A stretch of 64,000 bases of DNA from Chloroflexota bacterium (lineage in GTDB: Bacteria; Chloroflexota; Dehalococcoidia; DSTF01; RBG-16-68-14), in assembly GCA_029262675.1 (NCBI GenBank), contig JAJCYW010000010.1, forward strand, positions 255,166 to 319,165, read 5' to 3'. This document shows, in pieces, positions 53,270 to 61,489 of the stretch (within the stretch, counting starts at the first letter, position 1; each line of letters opens with the position of its first letter). Under the pieces are notes generated by a model. That model saw only the letters and a list, made by a program, of their open reading frames with translations. It made no database searches and was not told the origin of the DNA. A program made the translations under genes and the position numbers.

Positions 53270-53740
53270 CTACCACCGATAATGGGCAAATGCGCGGTTC
53301 GCTTCTGCCATGCGGTGCGTATCCGCCTTCCTCTTGATCGTTACGCCCTGGTTGTTGGCCGCTTCGATCAGCTCGGCGGCGAGCCGGGACGACATGGTGC
53401 GACCGCGGCGGGCGCGCGCAGACTGCAGCAGCCAGCGCAGCGCGAGCGCCATGCGGCGCTCCGCGCGGATATCGACAGGGACCTGGTACGTTGCGCCGCC
53501 GACGCGCCGCGGCTTGACCTCGACGATGGGAGTGGCGTTCTGGACGGCCTGCTCAAAGACCTCGACGGGGTCGCGCTTCTCCGTCTCTTCAATTTCGTCG
53601 AGCGCACTATACATAATGCGTTCGGCGAGGCTCTTGCGACCCTCCACCATCAGCTTGTTCATGAACATGCTGATGGTACGGTTGCCGTATTTGGCATCCG
53701 GCGTTATCTGACGCTTGGTCGCGCGAGATCGTCTCGGCAT
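53270..53740 (-). CDS. rpsG: 30S ribosomal protein S7
   Basis: A 156-aa S7 of normal length: P-R-R-x-R-A-x-K-R at the start, N-K-L-M-V-E-G-R-K-S-L-A-E-R-I, R-R-V-G-G-A-T-Y-Q-V-P-V-D-I and H-R-M-A-E-A-N-R-A-F-A-H-Y-R-W at the end. It organises the 30S head near the E site. Confidence 0.97.
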   Translation of the reverse strand: MPRRSRATKRQITPDAKYGNRTISMFMNKLMVEGRKSLAERIMYSALDEIEETEKRDPVEVFEQAVQNATPIVEVKPRRVGGATYQVPVDIRAERRMALALRWLLQSARARRGRTMSSRLAAELIEAANNQGVTIKRKADTHRMAEANRAFAHYRW

Positions 53741-53827
53741 CTGCTCCCGTATCCTCTATGATGCACAGCGCCGGCCCGAGCGGGCCGTCAGCCGTGATTC
53801 GTATTTAGTCGTGACAGATTCGGCTGG

Positions 53828-54259
53828 CTAGACGCCGCCGCCGGGGGTACCCCCCTTGCGGGTGCCGTACTTGCTGCGTCCGCGCATCCTGCCGGCCACG
53901 CCCTGGGCGTCCAGCGCGCCCCTCACCACCTGGTACCGCACGCCGGGCAGGTCCTTCACGCGCCCTCCCCGGAGGAGGACGACCGAGTGCTCCTGAAGGC
54001 TGTGACCTTCGCCTGGAATGTAGGCCGTTACTTCAATGCCGTTCGTCAATCGAACGCGGGCCACCTTACGCAGCGCCGAGTTCGGCTTTCTGGGCGTCAT
54101 GGTGCGCACCTGCGTGCAGACGCCGCGCTTCTGCGGAGAGCCCTTACCGCGCGCGACAGTGTTCTTGAGCGCGTTGTAGGTAAAGCGAAGCGCGGGCGCC
54201 TTTGTCTTGTTGATGCTGCGCTTTCGTCCCTTGCGAACGAGCTGACTGGTTGTAGGCAC
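53828..54259 (-). CDS. rpsL: 30S ribosomal protein S12 (Arg at the streptomycin-determining position)
   Basis: A 143-aa S12 with the Gram-positive-type insertion before the conserved loop. The loop reads [11 protein letters not shown]; Arg57 occupies the lysine that, when changed to Arg, gives streptomycin resistance in other bacteria (Lys42/43 in E. coli and Mycobacterium numbering, Lys56 in Bacillus). The second loop, with P-G-V-R-Y, looks normal. It starts with GTG 54259 behind AGGAG. First gene of the ribosomal run, with its own promoter at 54431-54459. Confidence 0.96.
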   Translation of the reverse strand: MPTTSQLVRKGRKRSINKTKAPALRFTYNALKNTVARGKGSPQKRGVCTQVRTMTPRKPNSALRKVARVRLTNGIEVTAYIPGEGHSLQEHSVVLLRGGRVKDLPGVRYQVVRGALDAQGVAGRMRGRSKYGTRKGGTPGGGV

Positions 54260-54430
54260 TCCGTTACTCCTGCCGCTCCGTCAGATTGATTGACAGAACA
54301 CAAAACAAAGCTAGAAGCCTAGCTCCGGAACCTGGCCCGGCGTAGGAACGCATCCTACAAGTGCCGGCGGTCATCACGGTCGGGGCCTCTAGCCTACCGA
54401 CTCAATGCCTCCGTTAGGCGCCGATAGAAC

Positions 54431-54459
54431 AGTCTAGCCCGGCGTGTTTTGAGTGTCAA
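54431..54459 (-). promoter_or_regulatory. Promoter of the str-S10-spc-alpha run
   Basis: On the minus strand, -35 TTGACA (54459-54454), 17-bp spacer and -10 TAGACT (54436-54431). The leader to rpsL is about 165 bases and holds a GTAGGA/TCCTAC hairpin (54340-54360 region). Confidence 0.75.
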
Positions 54460-54499
54460 GCGCCCGGCGGGGCGAACTCGAACGCGCCCACCGAGGGTA

Positions 54500-54562
54500 T
54501 TCCCTTAAGGTTACCGCGCTGTACGCCGATATTTCCTAGGACGGTTCCCCTAAGGGTTCCGC
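54500..54562. repeat. Two 18-bp direct repeats 45 bp apart upstream of the CAP-domain gene
   Basis: TTCCCTTAAGGTTACCGC (54500-54517) and TTCCCCTAAGGGTTCCGC (54545-54562) match at 15 of 18 positions. A further CCTAGG palindrome lies between. They are placed like paired operator sites between divergent transcription units. Confidence 0.5.
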
Positions 54563-54588
54563 CTAATGCAAGCGAATGGTGGTACAGT

Positions 54589-55551
54589 TTGATTGACCCT
54601 TCTTCTCGCTCCAAGAACACACATACGGAAGAGAGCGCGTTTCAGCGTCACTGGTGGCTGATCCGTTCTGTGCTCCTGATTGCGGGCATATCGCTCGCGG
54701 TCGTATCGTCCGCGGTGCTGCTCGTGGGCGGCTGGGGTAACACGCAGCCGCCGAGCGCTGCGGCCTATCGCGGCGGCCCCGCCGAGATCGCTACGGCCGC
54801 CATCGGGCCGGCGGCCGCTGATGTCGTCGTGCCCGGCGACGGCGCGACGGCCACCGCGCGTCCGACGCTGCGATCGGCGCCTACGCCGAAATCGGCGCCT
54901 ATGGCGACGGCCGAGCCGGCGTCACGGTCGGCAGGCGGCGCCCCGGCCGCAGCGACGGCAGTTCGCCTGCGCGCCGCCACGAACACCCCCACGCCGTATA
55001 TTGCGCCGGCCGCGCCGCCCGCCGCACCAACTGTTCGCCGCCTGGCGACCGCGGCCCCACGGGTCGCGACGGCGACGGCGGTCTCGCCTCCGCCACCGCG
55101 CCCGACATCGACCCCGGTGCCGCCGCCCGCGAGCTGTCCCAACGCCGGGCTCTCAACCTACGCGGCTTTCATGCACGATGCACTCAACGCGGAGCGCGCG
55201 GCCTTCGGGTTGGGCCCGTTGGGCAACGCGGGCTGCGTGAACTACGTGGCGCAGCTACGTGTGGACGATATGGCCGCTCTTAACTACTTCTCACACACGA
55301 GTCCGAGCGGCGCTACTGCCTTTTCGCTGCTGGACGCCTATCGCATCCCGCATGGCTGGGCCGGCGAGAACCTGGCTCGCAACAACTACCCGGTCGACGA
55401 GGCCGTCGGCGTGGCGGCGCGCGACCTGATGGCGAGCGAAGGCCACCGCGCCAACATCCTGAACACCAACTTCACCCACATCGGCGTCGCTGCGGCGTTC
55501 GATGGCACCGGCATGATCTATTTCGCCATGGTCTACATCGGCGTGCCCTGA
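54589..55551 (+). CDS. CAP/SCP-domain exported protein with a Pro/Thr/Ala stalk
   Basis: A 320-aa protein with a membrane helix at about 24-47 acting as signal-anchor, a long Ala/Pro/Thr-rich linker (about 55-180) and a C-terminal CAP (SCP-like) domain (about 190-320). The CAP motifs are N-A-E-R-A, Y-F-S-H-T-S-P, G-E-N-L-A and G-H-R-A-N-I-L-N, including the conserved His and Glu. Bacterial CAP proteins act outside the cell, some on cell-wall or lipid substrates, but the activity here is unknown. The start is TTG 54589. It faces the AAA ATPase gene across a shared terminator. Confidence 0.85.
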   Translation: MIDPSSRSKNTHTEESAFQRHWWLIRSVLLIAGISLAVVSSAVLLVGGWGNTQPPSAAAYRGGPAEIATAAIGPAAADVVVPGDGATATARPTLRSAPTPKSAPMATAEPASRSAGGAPAAATAVRLRAATNTPTPYIAPAAPPAAPTVRRLATAAPRVATATAVSPPPPRPTSTPVPPPASCPNAGLSTYAAFMHDALNAERAAFGLGPLGNAGCVNYVAQLRVDDMAALNYFSHTSPSGATAFSLLDAYRIPHGWAGENLARNNYPVDEAVGVAARDLMASEGHRANILNTNFTHIGVAAAFDGTGMIYFAMVYIGVP

Positions 55552-55579
55552 TCGTCAGCCGCCAGAGGAGAGACAGACA

Positions 55580-55617
55580 ACGAAAGGCCCGCGCCGCACA
55601 CGGCGCGGGCCTTTCGT
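55580..55617. terminator. Bidirectional intrinsic terminator
   Basis: A 17-bp perfect stem, A-CGAAAGGCCCGCGCCG (55580-55596), loop CACA, and its complement (55601-55617). It separates the converging CAP-domain gene and AAA ATPase gene; A/T pairs at the base give a T-rich end in both directions. Confidence 0.8.
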
Positions 55618-55638
55618 ATGCGTATGGGTTCTGGGCGG

Positions 55639-56997
55639 TTAGTCGGTCTCGGGGACGTCGACGAAGTAGGAGGCGCAGGCCATGTCCAGCCATTCCGGCC
55701 GGAGTTCTGGCTCCTGTTCGTAGTAGTGCGCGATGTCCGTTATCAGCGCGACGAGGTCGCGCGGGTGGCAGGCCCGGAAGCGCCTGCCGGTCTGCGTGTA
55801 GTGCCTGTCGACCAAGTAGCTTGCGCCTTCGTCGTCGTACGCCATGTTCTGTTCGGCGCACACCTGGCGCAGGATCTCCAGGAACTCATCGAGTGTCGGG
55901 TCGAGCGTTTCGACCTTGTGGCGGATGCGGCGGAAGAACGCCTCGTCGCCCAGTTGCCTGGGCGGGATGTTGGACGAGAAGATCAGGAGCGTATCGAACG
56001 GCACCTCCACCACGTCGCCCGTGTGGAACGAGAGGTGGTCGGTCTTCTGCTCCATCGGCACGATCCAGCGGTTGAGCAGCGCCTGCGGCTCGATCATCTG
56101 GCGGCCGAAGTCGTCGATGATCAGCAGCCCGCCGTTGGCCTTCCACTGCAGCGGCGCGATGTAGAACTGCGAGAGCGGCGAGTAGCGGAGCTCTAGGTCC
56201 TGCAACGTCAGTTCGCCGCCGACGCTAATAACGGGCCGCTTTGCGATCACCCAGCGCTGATCTCTCCGGCGCTCTGGAGTCACCTGTGTCATCTCCTGGC
56301 GGCGTTCTAGAAGCAGGTCGTCCGAGATCGCTTCATGGATGCGCGGGTCGTAGACCTTGATAATCTGGCCATGCACCTCCACGGCGTGAGGAATCAGAAT
56401 CGTGCCCGGCAACATCTTGCCGATAGCGATCGTAATCGAGCTCTTACCGTTGCCGGAGTTGCCGTAGACCAGCAAGGATCGCCCGGAGTTGACCGCCGGA
56501 CCCAGACCCGTCAGCACAGCCTCGCTGAGGACGAGGTGGGAGAGGTTGGAGCGCAGCGTCTCGCGGTCGATGCGGATCTCGCTGACCGACTGCTCTGCCA
56601 GGGTCGACACGTAGAGCTCGAATGGGATCGGTGCCGGCCCGACGTACTGGCTGCGGGCTAACGCCTCGTCGGCCTTCTTCTGCCCGCGGTCGGTTAGCGC
56701 GTACTGGTAACCCCGTTCGCCGACGCCGGATGTACCGGCCACCTCGATCGCCTGGCCCTGACGCAGGAACGCCAGCATCTCCTCAGTTACGGGATACGAC
56801 AGCGCGAGCTGGTCGGCCAGGTACTTGCCGGAGGGCCGCCCGGCGAAGTGGATGGTCTTCAGCATTAGGTCTGCCAGCATCGACAGCTCGAGGCCCGTCT
56901 CGGCGACTGACGTCGGCTGCGGCCGCTTCGGCGCCGGGGTGTCGAAAGACGGCGCGGTCGCTCCGTTGGTTGGGCTGGGTTCTGTTTCAGCTATCAT
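55639..56997 (-). CDS. AAA-type ATPase of the pilus region, with N-terminal winged-helix-like domain
   Basis: A 452-aa protein. Residues 30-120 look like a winged helix (hydrophobic helices, K-Y-L-A-D-Q-L-A-L-S-Y-P-V and a beta hairpin ending Y-A-L-T-D-R-G). The ATPase part has Walker A G-N-S-G-N-G-K-S-S (179-187), Walker B L-L-I-I-D-D-F-G (291-298), sensor I F-S-S-N-I-P and an R-F-R-A-C-H-P-R-D-L end. I do not recognise a named family; it is neither a TadA/CpaF secretion ATPase nor a MoxR. Its place near vWA, Flp and Cpa genes suggests envelope or pilus biogenesis. Confidence 0.75.
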   Translation of the reverse strand: MIAETEPSPTNGATAPSFDTPAPKRPQPTSVAETGLELSMLADLMLKTIHFAGRPSGKYLADQLALSYPVTEEMLAFLRQGQAIEVAGTSGVGERGYQYALTDRGQKKADEALARSQYVGPAPIPFELYVSTLAEQSVSEIRIDRETLRSNLSHLVLSEAVLTGLGPAVNSGRSLLVYGNSGNGKSSITIAIGKMLPGTILIPHAVEVHGQIIKVYDPRIHEAISDDLLLERRQEMTQVTPERRRDQRWVIAKRPVISVGGELTLQDLELRYSPLSQFYIAPLQWKANGGLLIIDDFGRQMIEPQALLNRWIVPMEQKTDHLSFHTGDVVEVPFDTLLIFSSNIPPRQLGDEAFFRRIRHKVETLDPTLDEFLEILRQVCAEQNMAYDDEGASYLVDRHYTQTGRRFRACHPRDLVALITDIAHYYEQEPELRPEWLDMACASYFVDVPETD

Positions 56998-57067
56998 ATG
57001 TCGCTATGCATGGCGCGCCGCCGTAGCGGCGCGTTCCGGGTATGTATCGTCATCATTACGCCGAACG

Positions 57068-57496
57068 TTAAGCCGGAGCGGACAGCAACTCGTCTGCGAG
57101 GTCACCCCAACTGAAGAGCGCGACGGCCAGCCGCCCGTCTGCCGGCAGCAGTTCGTCCGTGTTCCACTTTCCCAGGGCAGATGCGATTGTACGCGCCGCC
57201 TTCTCATCGTCGTACAGATCGGCGGGCGCTAGCTCATCGAAGCGCTCGAACGCCGTCGTGACGTCGCGGGAATCGAGCGCGGCGACGGCGAGCGTCAGGC
57301 TATCGATGCCGTAGGGCCGTCGCGTCTGGCCGGCAGTCCGGCGGCACCAGGTGACAACGTCTGCCGCTAGCTGCGAAGCGTCGCGCGTTCCGACGCGCCA
57401 GTCGTGCCGGTGAACGCCGGTACCGGATTCGAGAGCGCTGCGCACGTGGCGGCGCAGAGCGGGTCGTTTCAGAAGACTGCCGAGTTCGCGGGACAT
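57068..57496 (-). CDS. Hypothetical protein, 142 aa
   Basis: A soluble, mostly helical protein with no recognised family. It starts with a basic segment (K-R-P-A-L-R-R-H-V-R) and has W-R-V-G-T-R-D near 35 and W-N-T-D-E-L-L-P-A-D-G-R-L near 112. No signal peptide or membrane helix. It lies 70 bp upstream of, and in the same direction as, the AAA ATPase gene, so the two are probably one transcript. Confidence 0.6.
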   Translation of the reverse strand: MSRELGSLLKRPALRRHVRSALESGTGVHRHDWRVGTRDASQLAADVVTWCRRTAGQTRRPYGIDSLTLAVAALDSRDVTTAFERFDELAPADLYDDEKAARTIASALGKWNTDELLPADGRLAVALFSWGDLADELLSAPA

Positions 57497-57547
57497 GATG
57501 ATACGCCCTCCATTGTGGAGGAAGTATCGGCGAGCGTACGCCAGAGC

Positions 57548-57895
57548 TTATCGGGGAATCAGAGGGCGTAGCAGGCCCGGCGGCTGAAGCGTAAATGACG
57601 CGCGAACCAGCAGCGCGCCGAGTACGACGAAACCGACGGCTGCGACCTGCGCCGGCGGCAGAGGGGAATCGGAGGAGGTTCCCGTGGACGGAAGTGCGTT
57701 CGTATGCTGCGGCGGCCGCGTGACGGCGGGCGCTAGCGCGGAGATGTGCGTCGCCGTAGCCGCAGGCGGGGCGGAGACGGCTGACGTCTCGCTAACGGCC
57801 GCGGAAGTGGACGGGAGCGAGACGAGGCCAGCGGCAAGCAGCGCCGCGGCGATCATCGGCGCCGCGAAGGCGACCGTAGGAGCCGTTCTCGTCAT
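57548..57895 (-). CDS. Small surface protein with an LPSTG sortase-type signal
   Basis: A 115-aa protein: signal peptide (about 1-33), a short Ala/Thr/Pro-rich exported stretch, L-P-S-T-G at 68-72, a membrane helix (about 82-98) and an 18-residue tail. This is the layout of a sortase substrate, though the tail is longer than the usual few basic residues. No sortase gene is in the window. The ATG at 57895 is preferred: upstream in-frame sequence to 58159 looks non-coding and overlaps the structured leader. Function unknown; a peptidoglycan or pilus attachment is possible. Confidence 0.55.
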   Translation of the reverse strand: MTRTAPTVAFAAPMIAAALLAAGLVSLPSTSAAVSETSAVSAPPAATATHISALAPAVTRPPQHTNALPSTGTSSDSPLPPAQVAAVGFVVLGALLVRASFTLQPPGLLRPLIPR

Positions 57896-57923
57896 GCTCT
57901 GTGCTTCCCCCGGGGAATCAGAA

Positions 57924-57950
57924 TCGCCGTCCTCAGTCAGAAGACGGCGA
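57924..57950 (-). terminator. Terminator-like hairpin in the leader of the LPSTG gene
   Basis: On the minus strand TCGCCGTC, an 11-base loop and GACGGCGA form a perfect 8-bp stem followed by TTCTGATT. It lies between the structured leader and the ATG, where a riboswitch expression platform would be. Confidence 0.5.
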
Positions 57951-57956
57951 CTGAAG

Positions 57957-58092
57957 ACCTCCGAACCGGTACCTCTTCGGCAGCTCGGCCATCGGTCTCT
58001 CCGCGAGCCCGACCCGGAGCATTGCGCCCGGACGGTTGTCCGGAGGCCTTGCGACCTGGTGGAATGCGTTCCACCGTGCCCTTTACGGAGGC
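57957..58092 (-). ncRNA. Candidate structured leader RNA, c-di-GMP-I (GEMM)-like
   Basis: On the minus strand the segment is closed by CCTCCG (58091-58086) with CGGAGG (57963-57958). Inside are perfect hairpins GGTGGAA/TTCCACC (58075-58058) and CCGGAC/GTCCGG (58043-58028), and CTCCG/CGGAG (58019-57999). Three blocks recall GEMM-I conserved stretches in the right order: GGGCA before the first hairpin, GTCGCAAGGCC after it (family GACGCAAAGCC) and GCCGAGCTGCCGAA near the 3' end (family GCCGGGTTGCCGA). GGCA can pair with TGCC as GEMM P1 does. Against it: the first block lacks AAA and the first loop is CGCA, not GNRA. Confidence 0.4.
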
Positions 58093-58493
58093 GATATTCA
58101 ATTGTTAGCAAGGGTGGGACCAGGGGACGCTTGTCAGGCCCCGCCTCCTGCTCCCACATCCCCTGGGCCCGTAGCCCGATCTCTCAGCCATAACCCGGAT
58201 GGGAAGACTGCAGATCGCAGTACGTAACGGCCGGCGGTACCGATGAAGAACGCGCCCGGCCTGCTTAGAACCTCGTCCGGTGTTCTGGCGTTCCCGTCAG
58301 CGATCCCAAGGTCTACCTCTGAACGGATCTGCTGTCCGGTCGATACTACTAGTAGGAAGACGATTCGGATCCCGCCGTACGGCCCCGGCCACTATTGCTT
58401 CCGGGGCTGCCGATTCGAATCGGGCCGTATTCTGGCACAGGCTAATAAACCTGTCAAGCGCCAGAAGACGGCTTCAAAACAGGAACGAGAGGT

Positions 58494-60620
58494 TTGCGCA
58501 GGTTGTTACATTCGAACGCACCTTCCGCCGTGTACCACCATCTGCTCACGATCGCGGTCGTCGCGATGTTCACCATCGCCGCGACGCTGGCGGCGACAGG
58601 CGGCGCGTCCGCGCAGGAGGACCGGCAACTGGACCCGCAGCAGCCCGTGATCGAGCTGGCAGGGTTCACGGCTGATGCTCCGGAGCAGGCGCAGGCGGTG
58701 ATCACCGTCCTCGGCGTGGACGGTCTACCCGTCGCCGACCTGACGGCCTCTGACGTGCGCGTGCAGGTCAACGACGTCTTCGTGCCCGTAGAAGCGCTCG
58801 ATCGCGCCGTGGACAGCACGCTGCCGATCGCCATCGTGCTGGCGCTGGACGTTAGCGGCAGCATGGAGGGGGGCGCGCTGGAGGAGGCGAAGGCCGCCGC
58901 GCGCCTGTTCCTGGACGACCTGGGGCCCGGCGATAGCGTCGCCGTGGTGACGTTCCACGATACGGTCGACCCCGTCGTGCCGTTCACGCAGGATCACGCG
59001 GCGGCGGCCGCAGCGATCGACAGCGTGACCGCGAGCGGCGCCACCGCGCTCTACCAGGCGACGGACGAGAGCGTCCGCATCGCCGCCGCGACGGGCCACC
59101 CCTACCGCGCCGTCATCCTGCTCAGCGATGGGTTTGACCACGGTAGCGCCCTTCTGCGGGAGGACGTGACGGCGACGGTCGGGTCCCTCGCCGTGCCGGT
59201 GTATACGATAGGCCTCGGCGAAGAGATCGACCGGGCCTACCTGGAAGACGTGGCCGCGCTGAGCGGCGGCAGCTTTGCCGCGACGCCGTCTGCGGACGGC
59301 CTGGCCGCGCTCTATGCGGCCGCAGGCGAGCGCCTGCGCGGACAGTACGTTCTGACCCTCGACACATCGCTGCTCGGCCTGACGCTGTCTGAGCCGATGC
59401 ACGTGCAGGTCCACGTTACGACTGAATCGATCCAGGAGATCGCCGAGCGCGACGTCTGCGCGCAGCAACTCTGTGTCGCTGTGTCCGCCGAAGGGGACGC
59501 GCTAGCGGCCGAAGGTTCAGTTACATACGTGGCCAACGTGATCTCGAGCGACGCCGTTAGCGCGGTCACGTATATGCTCGACGGCGAACCGGTCGCTGAA
59601 GTGACGGCGCCGCCGTACACGTTTGTCCTCAGCCCGTCGCAACTGTCGGACGACGAGCACGACTTCGTCGCAGTTGTCACGACGGTCGCGGGAGCGACGG
59701 AGTCCAGCGCGCTCGTCATCGGCACGCCGCCTGTCGAGGGGAGCAGCGGCATGCTGCCGCTGCTGCTCGTGGCTGCAGGCGCCGCCGTCCTTATCGCCCT
59801 GATCGCCGCGTTCGTTTACCAGCGCCGCCGGCCCCGGTTCGGCAACGAGCGGCAGCTGGATCCGGCCAACCTAGTACCGCCTTCGCGAGGCGGACCGGCA
59901 GTCGCTCGGAAGCCGGCTGGTCCGTTCGATGAGGAGCCGGCAGCGGAGCCGGTGGCCGTGACGGACGCGATGGGGCGTTTGGTGGTGAGCGGCGGCGCAC
60001 TGACAGGCCAGTCGTTCGCGGTGGGCTCGTCGCCGGTGAGTATCGGGTCCGCTTCCAGGTGCCTGATCCGGCTTGAGGATGGTTCCGATGGTGATCAGCA
60101 AGTTGCGCCGGAACACGCGCGCGTCTGGGTGCGAGACGAGCAGTTGATGGTGCATGAGATGCAGCGTCTCACGGCCTACGGCCCTGAAGGTGGTCGCTGG
60201 CAGAAGCTGGCGAACGGGGATAGCTTTTCCATTGGGCCGTACGAGATTCACTTCGCGGTGGGCGGGGACGCGGAGATCGGCTTCGAAGTACCGAACGTGG
60301 AGGTGCCGAACGTGCTACGAACGCCCGAGCCCGCGGACGAGAGCGGCAGCGCCAACGGTGCGCCGGCTAGCGCGCCGAGTGTCAATGGCGGCGACAGTAG
60401 CGGTTGGTCGAATGGCACGGCAGCCGATGCGGCGAGTGACGCTGCCCGTCAAGCGGCATCACCTGCAAATGAAACGGCGAGCGCCGCCGGTCAGGCGGCA
60501 CCGCCCACTAGTGACCCGCCCCATGAACCGGGCAGCAGCTTCCGGCTCGTGACCGAACGCCTGGATGAAGATTCCGCCGGGCCCGGCAGCGGCATCTCGC
60601 CCGGCGGCGGCGAATTGTAG
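58494..60620 (+). CDS. vWA-domain membrane protein with a cytoplasmic FHA-like domain
   Basis: A 708-aa protein: signal peptide (about 1-41), a vWA domain (about 110-285) with MIDAS D-V-S-G-S (119-123), an Ig-like segment (about 330-410), a membrane helix (about 420-444) followed by Q-R-R-R-P-R, an FHA-like beta domain (about 492-588, with S-P-V-S-I-G-S-A-S-R-C and E-H-A-R-V) and a disordered Ala/Ser/Gly/Pro tail. vWA binds metal-dependent ligands outside; FHA domains bind phosphothreonine inside. The protein could link outside contact to kinase signalling (inference). The start is TTG 58494 after GAGAGG. It precedes an ECF sigma gene and the flp-cpa genes. Confidence 0.85.
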   Translation: MRRLLHSNAPSAVYHHLLTIAVVAMFTIAATLAATGGASAQEDRQLDPQQPVIELAGFTADAPEQAQAVITVLGVDGLPVADLTASDVRVQVNDVFVPVEALDRAVDSTLPIAIVLALDVSGSMEGGALEEAKAAARLFLDDLGPGDSVAVVTFHDTVDPVVPFTQDHAAAAAAIDSVTASGATALYQATDESVRIAAATGHPYRAVILLSDGFDHGSALLREDVTATVGSLAVPVYTIGLGEEIDRAYLEDVAALSGGSFAATPSADGLAALYAAAGERLRGQYVLTLDTSLLGLTLSEPMHVQVHVTTESIQEIAERDVCAQQLCVAVSAEGDALAAEGSVTYVANVISSDAVSAVTYMLDGEPVAEVTAPPYTFVLSPSQLSDDEHDFVAVVTTVAGATESSALVIGTPPVEGSSGMLPLLLVAAGAAVLIALIAAFVYQRRRPRFGNERQLDPANLVPPSRGGPAVARKPAGPFDEEPAAEPVAVTDAMGRLVVSGGALTGQSFAVGSSPVSIGSASRCLIRLEDGSDGDQQVAPEHARVWVRDEQLMVHEMQRLTAYGPEGGRWQKLANGDSFSIGPYEIHFAVGGDAEIGFEVPNVEVPNVLRTPEPADESGSANGAPASAPSVNGGDSSGWSNGTAADAASDAARQAASPANETASAAGQAAPPTSDPPHEPGSSFRLVTERLDEDSAGPGSGISPGGGEL

Positions 60621-60656
60621 CCGCCCGCCGACGTATCCCCCTCCACCTCTCTAGAC

Positions 60657-61331
60657 ATGCCTGCGATCTGCCGAACCTCCTATGAGGAGATTCGCAGCCG
60701 TGATCAACTCACGGCCGCCTGCGAGGAGCAGCGCCCACACACGATCATGCTTGATGAAGCCGTCGACCTGAGGAAACAGGAAGAACGCGAACTCGTTGAG
60801 CGCGCGATCCAGCGGGACACGGACGCGTTCGGCAAGCTGTACGATATGCACATCGCTCGCGTCTACCGCCACGTCTACTATATGGTAGGCAACGCGGCGG
60901 AAGCGGAGGATCTAGCGGCACAGGCGTTTCTCCAGGCCTGGACGGCCATCGAGCGATACCAGATCCGCGGCGCGCCGTTCGTGTCGTGGGTGATGCGAAT
61001 TGCGCACAACCTGGGCGTCAGTCACCTTCGCTCGCGCAAGCCGGGGGCAGAGTTGCCGGAGACGCTGGTGGATCAGAGCCGGGACGGCAACCCGGAAGAC
61101 GTGCTGCAGCGCCAAGCCGAAGGTGACCGCGTTCGCAGGGCGATCCTGCAGCTGCGAGACGAGCACCGGCGCGTGATCATTCTGCGATTCGTGCAGGACC
61201 TGGACTACCGGGAAGTCGCAGAGATTGTGGGTAAGAGCGTGCCCGCGGTGCGCGTGATCCAGCACCGTGCGCTCAACGCGCTGCGAAAGCAGATGCGGCC
61301 TTCGGAGTCCGAGGCGGTCTCCTCCCTCTAA
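60657..61331 (+). CDS. ECF-type sigma-70 factor
   Basis: A 224-aa sigma factor. Region 2 is clear (D-A-F-G-K-L-Y-D-M-H, A-E-A-E-D-L-A-A-Q-A-F-L-Q-A-W, F-V-S-W-V-M-R-I-A-H-N), as is region 4 (D-E-H-R-R-V-I-I-L-R-F, L-D-Y-R-E-V-A-E-I-V-G-K-S-V-P-A-V-R-V). No anti-sigma gene follows directly. The start may be the ATG at 60657 or, more in keeping with ECF length, the ATG at 60747; neither has a good ribosome-binding site. Between the vWA-FHA and flp genes, it is the natural candidate for their activator. Confidence 0.9.
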   Translation: MPAICRTSYEEIRSRDQLTAACEEQRPHTIMLDEAVDLRKQEERELVERAIQRDTDAFGKLYDMHIARVYRHVYYMVGNAAEAEDLAAQAFLQAWTAIERYQIRGAPFVSWVMRIAHNLGVSHLRSRKPGAELPETLVDQSRDGNPEDVLQRQAEGDRVRRAILQLRDEHRRVIILRFVQDLDYREVAEIVGKSVPAVRVIQHRALNALRKQMRPSESEAVSSL

Positions 61332-61489
61332 CAGACGCGTCGCTCCTTTCCACCCCGTCACGACAGCACCGTACGCCTATCACGTCCGCAGACGTGAGCG
61401 AAAGGTCTGCATGGACGAGATGCCTTCATGCAACGCACGCCGCGGCGGCTGCGCGAGAGGTTGCGTAATGGGGAATCATCCAATCTTGT

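Larger units (their letters stand above)
54260..54588. other. Divergent intergenic region between rpsL and the CAP-domain gene
   Basis: No gene. It contains the rpsL leader and promoter (54431-54459) and, closer to the CAP-domain gene, two 18-bp direct repeats with CCTTAAGG/CCCTAAGGG centres. No firm promoter for the CAP gene was found. Confidence 0.6.
57896..58493. other. Gene-free region between the LPSTG gene and the vWA gene
   Basis: Holds the candidate structured leader (57957-58092) and its hairpin on the minus strand. From 58105 to 58180 there is a CCAGGGGA/TCCCCTGG inverted pair around 30 bases. The rest (58180-58493) should contain the vWA gene promoter, but no clear -35/-10 was identified. 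No gene seen. Confidence 0.5.

Noticed and set aside
57896..58159. Upstream in-frame extension of the LPSTG gene
   Set aside because: It would bury the signal peptide, has Arg/Ser/Gly-rich composition and overlaps a region with strong RNA structure.
58405..58425. GATTCGAATC segment resembling a tRNA T-loop
   Set aside because: The flanking bases do not form a T-arm and no acceptor, D or anticodon arm is found.
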